Below, one piece after another: positions 1-10,700 of a stretch of 64,000 nucleotides of DNA. The notes beneath the pieces are model-generated. The model did not search any database. It had not been told where the DNA came from and worked only from the letters and a program-made list of their open reading frames with translations. The position numbers and the translations under genes are program-made. Every line of letters begins with the position of its first letter. Positions within the stretch are counted from its first letter, which is position 1. Source of the DNA: Whalleya microplaca (Eukaryota; Ascomycota; Sordariomycetes; Xylariales; Xylariaceae); assembly GCA_022497155.1 (NCBI GenBank), contig MU385736.1, positions 434,001 through 498,000 of the forward strand, in the 5' to 3' direction.

Positions 1-1
1 T

Positions 2-1563
2 CGAGAGAACCGGACGCTGCACGCAGCTCACCAACGACATGGCCCCATCGTACGTGTAGGGCCCAACGAGCTGAGTGTTAATAACATCCAAGCTGTCAAG
101 ACGATCTATCAAGGTGGTTTTGACAAGCACCAGTGGTATTCCATCTTTGACAACTATGGGTATTTCTCCGTCTTCCCGCCTATATGTAATATGTATCTCT
201 TTAGAGGCCATGCTAAACTTCGTTAAAGCGTCCCGTGCATGTTCTCCTCGGTACATGCAAAACACCATTCTGTTAGGAAAAGGATGGTTTCCAACGTGTA
301 CTCGAAGTCACACATCCATACGTCACCTGCTCTAGCCGCCCAGTCTGAAGCAATTCTTAACTCGAGGCTGATGCCACTGCTAGATGCATCTGTCTTAGAC
401 ACGCAAAAGCCGCATGGGATCAATGTTCACTCTCTCTTCTGTGCTGTAGCCATGGACTTTATATCCGCATATTGCTTCGGAATCCACAATAGCGCCAACT
501 TCATTCAGAACAAATCATATCGCGAACATTGGCTGACGCTATACACAACTCGCAAAGGGTACAGTTTCTTCACTCAGGAACTTCCACGGCTCTCGAAGGC
601 TCTGAGTTACGTGGGTATAGATCCGACGCCTGCTTGGGTCCACGCGGCAAACCGGGAGCTCGAAGCGTGGTGTAAGAAGTTGAGCGACGCGACCCTCCAG
701 TATTTGGAGAAGACCGGTTCAACCTCAGTTGACTCAGCCGACGATCCGGTAGTCGTACGTGCGTTGTTAGTGGGACTCGAGAAAGAGGAGAAGATAAACG
801 GTGAAAGCTCTCATATCTACTCGACTGCTATCCTCCATCGGGAATCATCCGTGGCATCTGAGATCCTCGATCATGTGCTTGCCGGTCAGGAGACTACTGG
901 GGTCGCATTGACTTACCTCTCGTACCATTTGTCTGAATCCCCTGAGCTCCAACGAGACTTACGAACTGAACTCCTTTCACTCGAGCCAAACATGAGTCTT
1001 AAAGACGGAAAAATCGCAATTCCATCTTCAAATCATCTCGATAACCTCCCACTGCTACACTCCGTTATTATGGAAACAGTGAGGCGATATGCTCCAGCAG
1101 GTGGTCCAGAACCACGGGTAACGCCAGCATCACCTTGTCATATTGGACCCTATGAAGTTCCAGGTGGCGTGAGGGTCTCTGCGTCAGCCTACAACCTCCA
1201 TCGTGATGAGAAAGCCTTCCCAGATCCTGACATATGGGATCACACGCGTTGGCTCCAGGCAAAGGTAGATACTGAGAAGGACAAGGAGGCACGTAGGCAA
1301 TTCTGGGGTTTCTCTAGTGGGGGAAGAATGTGTCTTGGATCGAATTTTGCTATGCACGGTTTGTACTCCCCGTCGAAGCCTTTTGCTAGCTTGCCACTGT
1401 AGTTGCTGACGAGTTTGTAACAGACATGAAGCTCACTATCGCGGCCATCTACTCCAATTACATTAGTCATGTTGTGGATGATACAGGTATAGAGCAGACT
1501 GATGCTTATACCGGCCATCCGGCAAGCAACTCATTATACCTGCGTTTCGAAAAGATCACATAG
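2..1563 (+). CDS. Cytochrome P450 monooxygenase, 5' end outside window
   Basis: Heme-thiolate monooxygenase; substrate unknown. The gene runs in from the left edge, so the membrane anchor and N-terminus are missing. Exons: ..159, 229-1358, 1424-1563. The 69-nt first intron carries an in-frame stop and the 65-nt second intron separates the heme loop from the C-terminus. Visible motifs: helix-C region HHSVRKRMVSNVYS, oxygen-binding helix I AGQETTGVALTY, ExxR as ETVRRYAP, heme-binding loop FSSGGRMCLGSNFA with the cysteine ligand, and a C-terminus KLTIAAIYSNY..VVDDTGIEQTDAYT typical of fungal P450s of secondary metabolism or detoxification. The ORF is intact across all three exons, so the gene appears functional. 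Its neighbours to the right are repeats, so there is no pathway context in the window. Family assignment is certain; subfamily is not. Confidence 0.93.
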
Positions 1564-2017
1564 TTACAGTAGCATATGTTTTAATGCAACCATTCCCAAT
1601 GACAAGCACAACAAATCGGTAATCTGCCCGTGGTCATGTTCCTCGATATTACTCCATAGTGTCTTTCTGGTAAGAAAGTGAACGAATTTACAAAATTACA
1701 TAGAGCAAACACTAGGTACCTCTTAATCACCATGTGGAAGGCAGCTTTGACTACTTGTATGAAATACTAAAATGTGTCCATTGATATCTGTTTATTCGAA
1801 TCTTATTGGGTATGTGGTGAGATGATGCTGGGGTCTGATCTCTATAATTTTAGTTATGGAAACCTGTTTGCTTCCTCGTCGCCACCACCTCCCTAGAGGT
1901 GGCGGGCGACAGAGGGCGACAGTAGGGAAGTATGGTTCTTTCGAAATGGAGACGTGAGGAAGAACTGTTATGCTGACTTGACCTGCCTGGTAACAGAGAG
2001 GGAGAGTGGATTGTGCA
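1564..2017. other. Gene-free spacer after the P450 gene
   Basis: AT-richer intergenic sequence holding the presumed P450 3' UTR. No coding sequence, RNA gene or mobile element recognised. Confidence 0.5.
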
Positions 2018-2255
2018 CTTTGTAGTGGACAGCACAGAGCCACAGGAGTATGAGGTGCTCCTTGTAGTGGACAGCACAGAGCCACAGGAGTATAAGGTGC
2101 TCCTTGTAGTGGACAGCACAGAGCCACAGGAGTATGAGGTGCTCCTTGTAGTGGACAGCACAGAGCCACAGGAAAATAAGGTGCTCCTTGTAGTGGACAG
2201 CACAGAGCCACAGGAGTATGAGGTGCTCCTTGTAGTGGACAGCACAGAACCTCCA
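2018..2255. repeat. 42-bp minisatellite, six units
   Basis: Six direct copies with starts of the shared GTAGTGGACAGCACAGA core at 2022, 2064, 2106, 2148, 2190 and 2232, exactly 42 bp apart; the last unit is incomplete. Units differ by only a few substitutions (gag/aag/aaa variants), so the array is young or homogenised. Because 42 is divisible by three and the unit has no stop in several frames, long ORFs appear on both strands: a plus-strand 14-residue repeat VVDSTEPQEYEVLL and a different minus-strand repeat. I treat these as by-products of the repeat. Confidence 0.9.
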
Positions 2256-2782
2256 ATGGCTGTATCCAAAAATCCTTGTCAGGAGTCGTCCTCCACGTTC
2301 GCTTTTGCTCCTGCTTCCTCGGTCGGGACATTCCCTTCCTCAGCAGGGGCATCCTCTTCCGCGGTGCTGACATACTCCTCTGCAGAGGATTCCTTCTCCT
2401 TTACATGGACCTCATCTTCATCTTGGGTGGCTTTAGTCTTTGCTTCTCTAGGAATTCACAGCGAATAAGCTCTTGGACCGACTATGGTCCAGATGTAGAT
2501 TTCTGGACCATGTGTGTGCAGGCATTGATTCCTGGACAGCGTGTGGTCCAAGAACTCACTGTGAATTCCTGGACGAGGACTTTGGATGTTGGTGGTCGTC
2601 AGGTGGTCGTCCACAGGAGCCATGCGAAATGCTGTTGCGTGGCATCACAAAGGAGCCCCAGCTAGCAGGGGCTGGAGCCGGAGCCGGACAAGAATATATC
2701 CAGGTTGGATGTCTGAATGTCCCATTGGCTGAAGACGGGACTTGTGTCGACCAGTCCCATCAGACATCACGGCACGCGGCCT

Positions 2783-3246
2783 CTAAATTGGGTCTAAACA
2801 ATTGGTTAGCAGAGTTTTGAAATATAACTTGGGTGATGTTTAGGTAAAGTGAATGTAAAATGAAGTTACATAGAAAGAGAGAATATATACAGCGAGAAAC
2901 GCGAAAGGCGAAATATGAAGCGAAAGAAAAGCGAAGAGAAGGAAACTTACTTGGCCAGGCTCCACCAACCCATCTTTTTCCGTTCTCATCCGTGGTCGGA
3001 GTCAGAAGGTGGTTGTCTAAATGCATAATGATAGCCTCCTCTGTATCGAAGACGTCGCCGCAGATACCATCGTGAAGTTGAAAGTGGCAGCGTTTGCCGA
3101 TATGGACGTCGTCATCATGCTGCTTTCGAGTCTCACGTGTCTTGTATGTCTTCCCGCAGAAGCGGCAGAATTGCTTCTGCGGAAAGACGTACAAGACACC
3201 CGAGACTAGAAAACAGCATGACTGGCTCCGTTGCTCTGGACTCACT
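2783..3246 (-). CDS. C2H2 zinc-finger protein fragment, 5' end unresolved
   Basis: The minus-strand reading frame has a zinc finger CRFCGKTYKTRETRKQHDDDVH (C-X2-C-X12-H-X4-H) followed by a second Cys/His-rich segment CHFQLHDGICGDVF..EEAIIMHLDNH. A 3' intron is well supported: donor GTAAGT at 2950, branch-like CTAAC and TTTAG acceptor at 2794 (157 nt), joining a last exon of 11 nt that ends the protein at NPI-stop (2783). The upstream boundary is not clear; an acceptor CTATTCTAG lies at about 3247 and a donor GTAAGT near 3320, so at least one more exon is expected. The finger sits in the left arm of a 48-bp inverted repeat. No ortholog recognised; it may be a decayed member of a lineage-specific family. 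Confidence 0.4.
3116..3220. repeat. Inverted repeat, 48-bp arms, duplicating the zinc-finger segment
   Basis: Left arm 3116-3163 and right arm 3173-3220 are reverse complements at about 42 of 48 positions, separated by 9 nt. As a result both strands encode nearly the same peptide: FCGKTYKTRETRKQHD on the minus strand and FCGKTYKTPETRKQHD on the plus strand. A transcript from either strand would fold into a long hairpin. Confidence 0.88.
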
Positions 3247-3644
3247 AGAATAGGATGTGTTAGAATATACTATTCAGGTCTGGGGAAGAAAAACAAGAAT
3301 ACAACTTTGGGTTGACTTACGGGTGTTCCATGTAGCAACATGGGGAGCACTGTATATGTCTACGTGCTCCCCTACGACGCGCCAGTGCACCTTTCAAGCA
3401 CGGTGCAAAGAGTGTCAGGTCCTCGGTAAAACGTGCTTGTATTGTAACAAGCACTCAGTGACTCGAGGTCGAGGTAGGAAAAAAATATTCGCTCCTAGCT
3501 CAGGTACGTTCAAGGCGGCCATGGTGAGGCTGCAATGGAACTTGCATGGTAGTGACAGCAAGACCAGTTCGTCCAAGCATAAAGTGGAACGTTTCCGAAA
3601 GGTTGTTGGAAGAGCGTCTGAGGGACGGCTTTCCAAGTGTTGTA

Positions 3645-3830
3645 CAATACTGGGAGAGGGTCCAGCAGGTATTGGACAATGCTGGAGAGCTCCCAGTAGG
3701 TATTGTACAATACCGGGAGGTCGTCCAGTTGGTGCTGAACGACGCTGGGCGAGGGTCCAGAGAGTACTGGACGATGCTCGGAGAGCTCCCATATACTGTA
3801 CTATAATTGGATAGTGTCCAGTACTCTCTG
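3645..3830. repeat. Degenerate tandem repeat of about 32 bp, five to six units
   Basis: Successive diverged units begin near GTGTTGTACAATACTGGG, GTATTGGACAATGCTGG, GTATTGTACAATACCGGG, GTGCTGAACGACGCTGGG and GTACTGGACGATGCTCGG, each followed by a GGTCCAG or CTCCCAG block. Spacing is 31-33 bp. The plus-strand frame reads QYWERVQQVLDNAGELPV-like units, but no complete gene could be assembled around it. Confidence 0.7.
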
Positions 3831-4129
3831 TACGTGCCTGTATGAGAAGCCAGGCCAGCTCTTTCAATCACGAGCTGGCTGCTCTGGCAGTCGCAGCGAC
3901 AGCAAGTATCCGTCAAGGACGGTCTCTGTACCTTTCCTGTTTTCGGTGGTAATGCAGTGGTTGCACTTGGTACTCTGAGTAGCCTCTGCACATGGAATAC
4001 ATGCATGTATAATGAAAGCATGTATTCCTGCGATGGGTGAGGTTTACCAGGAATCCACCGTCTTGTCTATAATAATAAACATTAGTGATAAGTAGACTAT
4101 ATTGGGGAGCGAGCCATGTGGCAACTTAC

Positions 4130-4446
4130 TTCTGTTCCCTAGACGGGTGGGATCGTCCTCAATTAGCACCTCCTCTAGGGCCGCGAACGCCCGCACCATG
4201 TGCATGTTGGCCGCGTTGTTGGAGCGGCAGCATTTGATGACGAGCTCGACGGCCCGGGACTTCGTCATGCGCACGGCCGTGTGCTGAATCTGCCACGTCG
4301 GATTCCAGGATGCCGAAGACGTTTCTGTCTACGGGCTGCTTGATCAGGTATATCAGGTCAGTCTCCCAGTTCACCAAGAATGGCGTCGTGTCTGTCGAGA
4401 TGGACCGGGGTAGGATAACCGTCTGGCACTTCGCTTTTGCCTTCAT
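4130..4446 (-). pseudogene. Frameshifted hypothetical gene fragment
   Basis: The minus strand opens with ATG at 4446 and reads MKAKAKCQTVILPRSISTDT..LVNWETDLIYLIKQ..NVFGILESD; after about 55 codons the sensible reading moves to another frame (AVRMTKSRAVELVIKCCRSN..AFAALEEVLIEDDPTRLGNR) and runs into a clear splice donor GTAAGT at 4129. The switch near 4290 has no intron consensus, so a single-base indel is the simplest explanation, either real decay or a sequence error. No family recognised. A partial second copy of its N-terminal segment lies 203 bp away at 4567-4606. Confidence 0.4.
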
Positions 4447-4606
4447 GGCGACCCGGTAGGCTTGACGGTTGATTAAGGGATTCTTAAAAGTTCTACCATT
4501 CTTGGTACTGTAAGGTAGATAACCGTTCGGGATGCTCGGGAACCGATTAGGGTCTATTGTATATTATCCCAGTTCACCAAGAATGGCGTCGTGTCTGTCG
4601 AGATGG
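4364..4606. repeat. Direct repeat, 40 bp identical, 203 bp apart
   Basis: Positions 4364-4403 and 4567-4606 are identical over 40 bp. On the minus strand both encode PR(S/A)ISTDTTPFLVNW in frame, with similar flanking residues (QTVIL versus QAVFV), so this looks like an exon-level duplication and not a random match. Confidence 0.85.
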
Positions 4607-5168
4607 CCCGGGGCACAAATACCGCCTGGATCACCACCTATCGTTATCGATCGATTGTAGTTATCGATCGACAGATATCTTGTGCGTACTCCTGGCCATC
4701 CCATTCCTGGCCATCCCATTCGTAGACCTTCGTGGTACTACCCCACCCACGCTCAGTGTAGTGTCCTCGGTGGAGGACGACACACAGGCCGCTCTTGTGA
4801 TGGGTCTTACTGCGACACCAATGTCGTTGCCCTTATCCTGGGGATCACTGTAGTAGGCCCAATCATGACCACTGTCTGAGAACGCAGTCTCCTGTTCCCG
4901 AAAACCAACGTGAAAACGACCCCCCCCCGTCCATCGTCCCTGATGTGACAGCATCTTTGTAAAGTGCTGAATCGAAATCAAATTGCGTAAAGGGAAATGA
5001 TGTCGGCAATTAACTAACAGTTGTTCATGGCCTGTCAAGAGCCGGAGCGTTCCACCGTGGGACAAGGCAGACAGACATTGGTACCTCCGCCTCTCAGCCT
5101 GGCATACCGCCTCCACGTCCGGCAACAATACTCCAGTTCACCTGGCCACACCTCCTTGAAATACACCA

Positions 5169-5588
5169 TTACCAATTACGCATGATGGGGTTGCCGGTGA
5201 TTGCGGAGTCACAGCCTTCTTGATTGACGTCCGGAATGGGGAACCGCATGGTAGATTCGCCGACGACGTAACCTCGGCGCCGGAACTCATCCACGACCGC
5301 TCGTTCATTGTCGAAAACGTCGTGTTTAGGATAGCCACGGCTAGGAGCGATCCCTTCTTGATCATGCATGTCGATGATCAAGATTGCCTGGTATAGAATT
5401 AGGCTACTGGAATCTCCTGGGCCACGCCACCGGTTCGGGAAGGATCTCATCATGTCGCCGCCCATACCGCTAGCTTCGGGGTTATCATTGGCTTCGCTGT
5501 CGGAGCTAGAATCGTCTACCCATGCCTCTACTACGTCACCAGCTCCTTTGGCCTCCTCTTTGTGCTGCTTCCGCACGTGTAGGGGCAT
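5169..5588 (-). CDS. Hypothetical protein, 139 aa
   Basis: An ATG at 5588 opens a 139-codon minus-strand frame: basic start MPLHVRKQHKEEAKGAG, acidic Ser/Asp stretch DDSSSDSEANDN, then a folded-looking part with LILYQAILIIDMHDQEG, FDNERAVVDEFRRRGYVV and a TAA stop at 5169. The frame stays open 168 nt further upstream, so the true start or an upstream exon is uncertain. No family recognised. It lies in the repeat-rich accessory stretch and could be a remnant of the same decayed locus as the fragments at 4.1-5.1 kb. Expression is unproven. Confidence 0.3.
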   Translation of the reverse strand: MPLHVRKQHKEEAKGAGDVVEAWVDDSSSDSEANDNPEASGMGGDMMRSFPNRWRGPGDSSSLILYQAILIIDMHDQEGIAPSRGYPKHDVFDNERAVVDEFRRRGYVVGESTMRFPIPDVNQEGCDSAITGNPIMRNW

Positions 5589-5727
5589 CAGTTGTTGTCC
5601 GGGACGCAGGTTGGGGCGTGTAGTCTGCCTCAGACTGGAGGCAAGGGCTGGACTGGTGGTCCTAGCGCGAGGAGGCTGGAGGACCACGGCTCGCAACGGC
5701 CGAAGCCAGTTGCTGCAGCTACTGTGT

Positions 5728-6013
5728 GTCGACCACATATGGGTCGACACAAGCAACGACCGAAGTCAGTTGCTTCTGACTGTATCTGTCGACATGGGTG
5801 GGTTGGGTCGACCAGATGCAGTGGTCGACCTGATGAAGATGTCGACGAGATATAGACGTCGACAAGATGTAGGTGTCGACAAGATATAGGTGTCGACGAC
5901 AACATGAAGAAGTTGTGCAGCTAGATGGTCGACAAGGCGAGTGGTCGGCACACATATTAGGGTTATAAAACAGTGTGCCGACGCCGATGTGTGTCGACAT
6001 CAATGATGTCGAC
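5728..6013. repeat. Cluster of 12 GTCGAC palindromes in 286 bp
   Basis: GTCGAC starts at 5728, 5743, 5788, 5807, 5824, 5841, 5858, 5875, 5892, 5938, 5993 and 6008. Five intervals in a row (5807 to 5892) are exactly 17 bp, and the spacer sequence there is a degenerate GA-TA-rich unit, so this is a 17-bp tandem array with flanking outliers. Confidence 0.92.
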
Positions 6014-7784
6014 GACGGTGGACAGCCATCCGCCTGAGGACCATCTCAAAGTTGTAGTCGTATGGCGCGACCGCGTCCCTATATCGCTATGAGAAGAAGT
6101 TCTAGTGTTTCAGGTCGGGCAGCCTGAGCTGTGTAGGTATATTGACTTACCAGTGAGAGGGAACGCAGTCCTCCCCATACACTGTCTACGAGGACGTGTG
6201 TAGACAGTGCGTTGGTGGTGTCGCAACAGTAAATTAGTTATAACTGTTACCTGTGGTACGACTGGTGATGATGGTTCACGATGTCGTGAGGCACATAAAT
6301 GTGCAAAGGGAAAAGTGAAAAGAAGACACAACCGTAGTTTGGTAGGTCTGGAGGAAATAGTATTGGGGAGGGAGGAAAGATTGGTCTACAGCGTGGATCG
6401 AAGTGAAGAGTGTTCATGGCAGAGTGTCCATGAACACTCTTCACTTCGATCCATGGTATGGTAGACCATGTATGTAGGAAAGGAATAGTATGGTGGTTGA
6501 ATATATATATGGAAGTGTGTGAAAGAATGTGAAAATTTTTTGGAAAAAGTAGGAGGGGGGTGCCCGGTATATATGTGTTTTCCCAGGACAGATCGAGGTA
6601 CAGTGATTCGCCGCGCGCTTTCCCCCCGCCGATTCCATTACTGCGTTTGGGAGTTTTCATTGGCTTCGACGCCTCTTTGTCCTCGCGGGTTGCTCAGGCA
6701 AGTATGGAAGTTTCCTACCTCGGCGTGAGTCACATAACTGGATAGCATTGGGCCGTCGATGCCCCCATTGGCTCAGTATATCATCGTGCACCCAGTCGGC
6801 GCTCACATACCCCTGTATCGTTTCAGGTGTGACGGGAAGTTTGCTGGTAGGTAGACAGACAAAGAACAAGCACAGTCTAGGTACAGCAACTACGGTACCT
6901 TGATCCCCCTTGAATATCCATACCCATTGGCCCGTAGAACCCCCCATTGGCCGTCTTCCTGCCTCACAGTATATCGAGCAAACCATTGGTTAGAGCTAAG
7001 CGAGTCTGAGTCAACTTCAGTGGACATCTTCGCGTCTAGAACAAACATCTACAACTCCAGCAATAAGAAGGCAACTACCTGGATGGACTTCTGTGCTATG
7101 ACTCGTCAGGTCAAGATAGGGGAAGAGCTTAGACTGGCCAAGTCCATACAGCTGATAACCAGTAGAACAACAGCTCTCGGCTCCCGAGTCTTCTAGATAG
7201 CGATGTGCAAACACGATGTAGCAAATAGCTAAATTTCGTACCTGCCCGTGTCTACACTCACATCACCCCTTTTACACCATTCCAACATAGCAAACAGTGA
7301 CCAGCTGCGTGTATTTTTAGGAAGTCGAGAACTTCACCAATTCACCAGCTCCTCACGCTTCAAGCTTCAAGGACTTACAGGTACAACTTTGACTGTCCTA
7401 GACTACGTAGCATAAAAGAAACTTCACAGCAGTGACAAAGGCAGAACGAAGTTTGTGGTACTAAAGACTTTTTCGCTACATAAAATTACTCTACATACAT
7501 ACTGCTCGTGCAATGGAAGTGTCGTGTCCAAGGGACTAACTAACCCATATCATCCATCTATGCATCCATCGCCGTCCCTACCTCGGGGACTAAGGGAGTC
7601 AGTCGTCGATCCCACAAGTGAAATCCACCGCATCATCTTTGGTGGACTAGTCACATGACTCCTCATCCAGCCGACATCAGTCATCAACGATCTGTGCCAA
7701 CCGAGGTCCCTGGTATTCCGCATGCTATAGACACACTCCCATATATCCTTCACAATCGCCCGTATAGCGACGATACTAAGCTGC
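6014..7784. other. Gene-free stretch with one hairpin
   Basis: Contains the hairpin at 6383-6467, a purine-rich run near 6350-6380 and two similar CCCATTGG-containing segments near 6744 and 6925. Short ORFs occur but none has splice context or recognisable motifs. The right end is the 3' flank of the Nup98-Nup96 gene. Confidence 0.5.
6383..6467. repeat. Perfect 25-bp inverted repeat with 8-nt loop
   Basis: Arms 6395-6419 and 6428-6452 are perfect reverse complements (GGATCGAAGTGAAGAGTG.. and its complement). Outside them a 7-bp GGTCTAC (6383-6389) pairs with GTAGACC (6461-6467) after an unpaired bulge. No flanking target-site duplication is obvious. Confidence 0.9.
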
Positions 7785-10700
7785 TTAATGACCAGCCATA
7801 ATCGTGGTGTAATGTGACCATGCCAGATCCCTCGAGTGTCTCAGTAGAACATCCTCTGTCAAGGGTAGATGTAGGATGCGCTTGTGTTCCATCTGTTTTA
7901 TCAAGGTTAGCCAATTCTGTCCACCATTTTTGAAACGAAGGGGGTAACAAACCTCTACTGCCTTCGCCATGCGAGCTACCACCTTCGCCACCTCTGCCGC
8001 CATATCGGTCAATGCAGCATATTCTGTAATTCCGGCTTCGGGAGTATTGCCGTGCATAGCTGGTAAGCCCTCGAGCAGGCGGTTTACTAAGATTGATGGC
8101 GGTGGCTCGGCCCGTTGTTGATAGCCCATAAGCTGGAGGAATCCCCTGTATATCTCGTAGCCGACGTTCCAGTCGGGGACCTGTGAATGGCGTCCCTCAA
8201 ACTGTTGGAGGAGGTCGGCTAACGCATCGTAATCGCGTTCAATGATGGTACGCGGGGCAACCTCCTTGATGAATGTACGATGGGCGTCAGCCCAAGACTC
8301 TGCACGGAGCAAACACTGGACCTCAGCAGCAGGGTCCTTCTTCACGCTGCGCATGAACAATGCCTTTGCGTGCCAGATCCACCGCGTGGGTATCTTGAAG
8401 TCCACCGCGAGTTTTCTGAAGCTACTCGAGTCGTCGTTGCCAATCAGTCCAGCATGCCTACAGAGATGATCTTGAATGGCCCTGGATCGCGCATCAGGAT
8501 CGGTGAGATGTAACAGAACGAAGGTCGCCTCGAGCCAGCTGCCCTCGTTTGTCAGCTGTGCCGAGAAGGAGATGGTAGCAGCATCAGCCTTTTCGGTGGC
8601 ATTCTTTCCGAACGAGACCCGCCCAGTTGAGGTCAGCGCCTGTCCTAACTGCCAACATAAGCGATAGTCCAGAGGAGAGAGCTGCGAGTTTTCGGGTCGC
8701 AAGACTGCCTCGAGATCCACAGTGTCGTTAGAATATAGTTGCAGTAGTCCCCACAAAAGATCTTCCCGCTTGTCTTCATCGGGGTCGTTCCAGATGCCCT
8801 TAATGCCTTGCTCAATGAACCATGTGGTGGGCGGCAGTTCTCTATCCTGCCTTACATCCTCGCCGTACTTCTCCACTGCGTCTGCAATACTGCTCTCGCT
8901 GGAGATTGAGTACCATAGTCTGAGTCCAAAGGCCTGCTGCCAATTCAGACCAAATCTCTTGGAAATAAGGAATGATTCTGTGCGGTTTTCCAATGCACCC
9001 TTCATACCTTCACAGGCACACACGTTCCCACTGAGCATCTCATAGAGCGCGCGGATTGGCTGTGAGAATTCGGAAAGCACATTTGCCTCCTGCCACTCCT
9101 TGATCTGCTCTCTCATGTCCTTCTTGACCCCTTCGCTTGTCCCGATCAATGAAATCAAAGTGGCTAAACGGAAGTTCTTGCCATCAAGGAGATGTTTACA
9201 GGCTTCGGCGACTCGATGGCCGGACAGGGATGCCAGAGCCTTTTCCTCACTCGACCCTGCCATGGCAACTATTTTGTTAGTTTGTTCTTCCACCATGTGC
9301 TCCCAGAATCGTGACAAGTTTTCCCGACGGAGTTTGTCTGGAGCTTCGGGATCGTTCTGTAGGTTCGTGGGGATCTTGACATTGTCGAACAGTACGCTAG
9401 CAAGCTCCCAGACTAGTCTTTCGTGGTCTTCAGCCGAGTTCTTCGTACCGCTCACAGAGAAGTCCTTCAAGCTTGTCCTCGGATTGATTTGGACTGTGGG
9501 TACATTGCCAATGAGCTGAATCTGCGCCAGCTTTGCGTGAGCATCAATGGCTTTGGCTGACATCTAAACCCAATGAATTAGCACCAATGGAACTCCTAAT
9601 AACTCGGATTTTTTTCTTTTGATTTACCTCGTTGGTGAATTTGGCGATCCGGATATCTTGAGATTCTGACACAATGCCGCCCTTCATCACTGTCATCAGG
9701 CCGTTCTTCTCAAATATGCGACCTGACCTTCCGAATGCAGAATCGTTCGGGGTAGCAGAGAAGACAAGGGTGCCATTTGGACCCCAGGTAGGTCGCATGG
9801 TGTCGTGCCAGGTCCGGTCTCTATCATCCATTTCGCTCTCATCAAGGTGCTTGGTCACTCTTTTGTATGGCCACTATATCAACACAAAATTTAGCAAATG
9901 TCATGGTTTCATTAAAATATTTAGATACAGACTTAGAGAACGCCATCCATCCGGCGTGTCTTAATGTGAGGGACATGGAGTAAAAATTAGTAACCAACCT
10001 GTACACCTCTTGGCCGTACGGAGGCCTGAAGATTCTCGGCTGGAGTCTTCGCCTTCTCGAACAACGAGTTCATCAAATCAATGCTTGTTGCAAATCCTCG
10101 ACTGTCTGAGACAATGCGCTTCTTCGATGGGGAACTCTCACGAACAAATTCGTTCATGGCACGGTAGTTTTCCACTTCGTTCATACTCTTGAGTAGAGCC
10201 CGGTCTCGCTTCTGGGGGCTGATTGTCTTGCTAAGCATGTCCATCCAGTCATCGCCAGAGGCAACTTGGACTTTCATTGGCGTCGCTGAGGTTTTGATTG
10301 CGCGCATTCTGGCTCTCATGATACCAGCAGGGGTCTCTGGGATAGCATCGAATTGGGCGGCATCAAACGAGTTATCTTCTTGCTCCGCGGCAAGATGGTG
10401 TCCAAGGGAAGCACTCGAACCTTCAGGTGCCTCGGACATCTCATATTCATCGTCCACGTCATCTTGGTCTAGAGGAACCAGAGCATTGGACGGAGAACCC
10501 GCGGAGCGATTAGCTAAAAAAGACGACTGGGATCTCGTTATCTCAGCCATCTCCTCTTCATCACTAACGTACGAGTCGTCAGGATCAAAAGCGCCTGGAA
10601 GCATTGCATGGTTTCGTCTACTTCCAGAGGCGTCATTAGCGTGAGACTCACGCTTTGGGCCTGGCGGAGATTGAGACGGAGCCGGTGATACGGACTGGTC

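Noticed and set aside
2013..2468. 151-codon plus-strand ORF over the 42-bp repeats
   Set aside because: The repeat unit is open in several frames on both strands, so ORF length carries no information; no splice context, no non-repeat domain.
4661..5128. 155-codon minus-strand ORF
   Set aside because: No motif and no supported splice sites; it may belong to the same decayed locus as 4130-4611, but I cannot support it as a gene.
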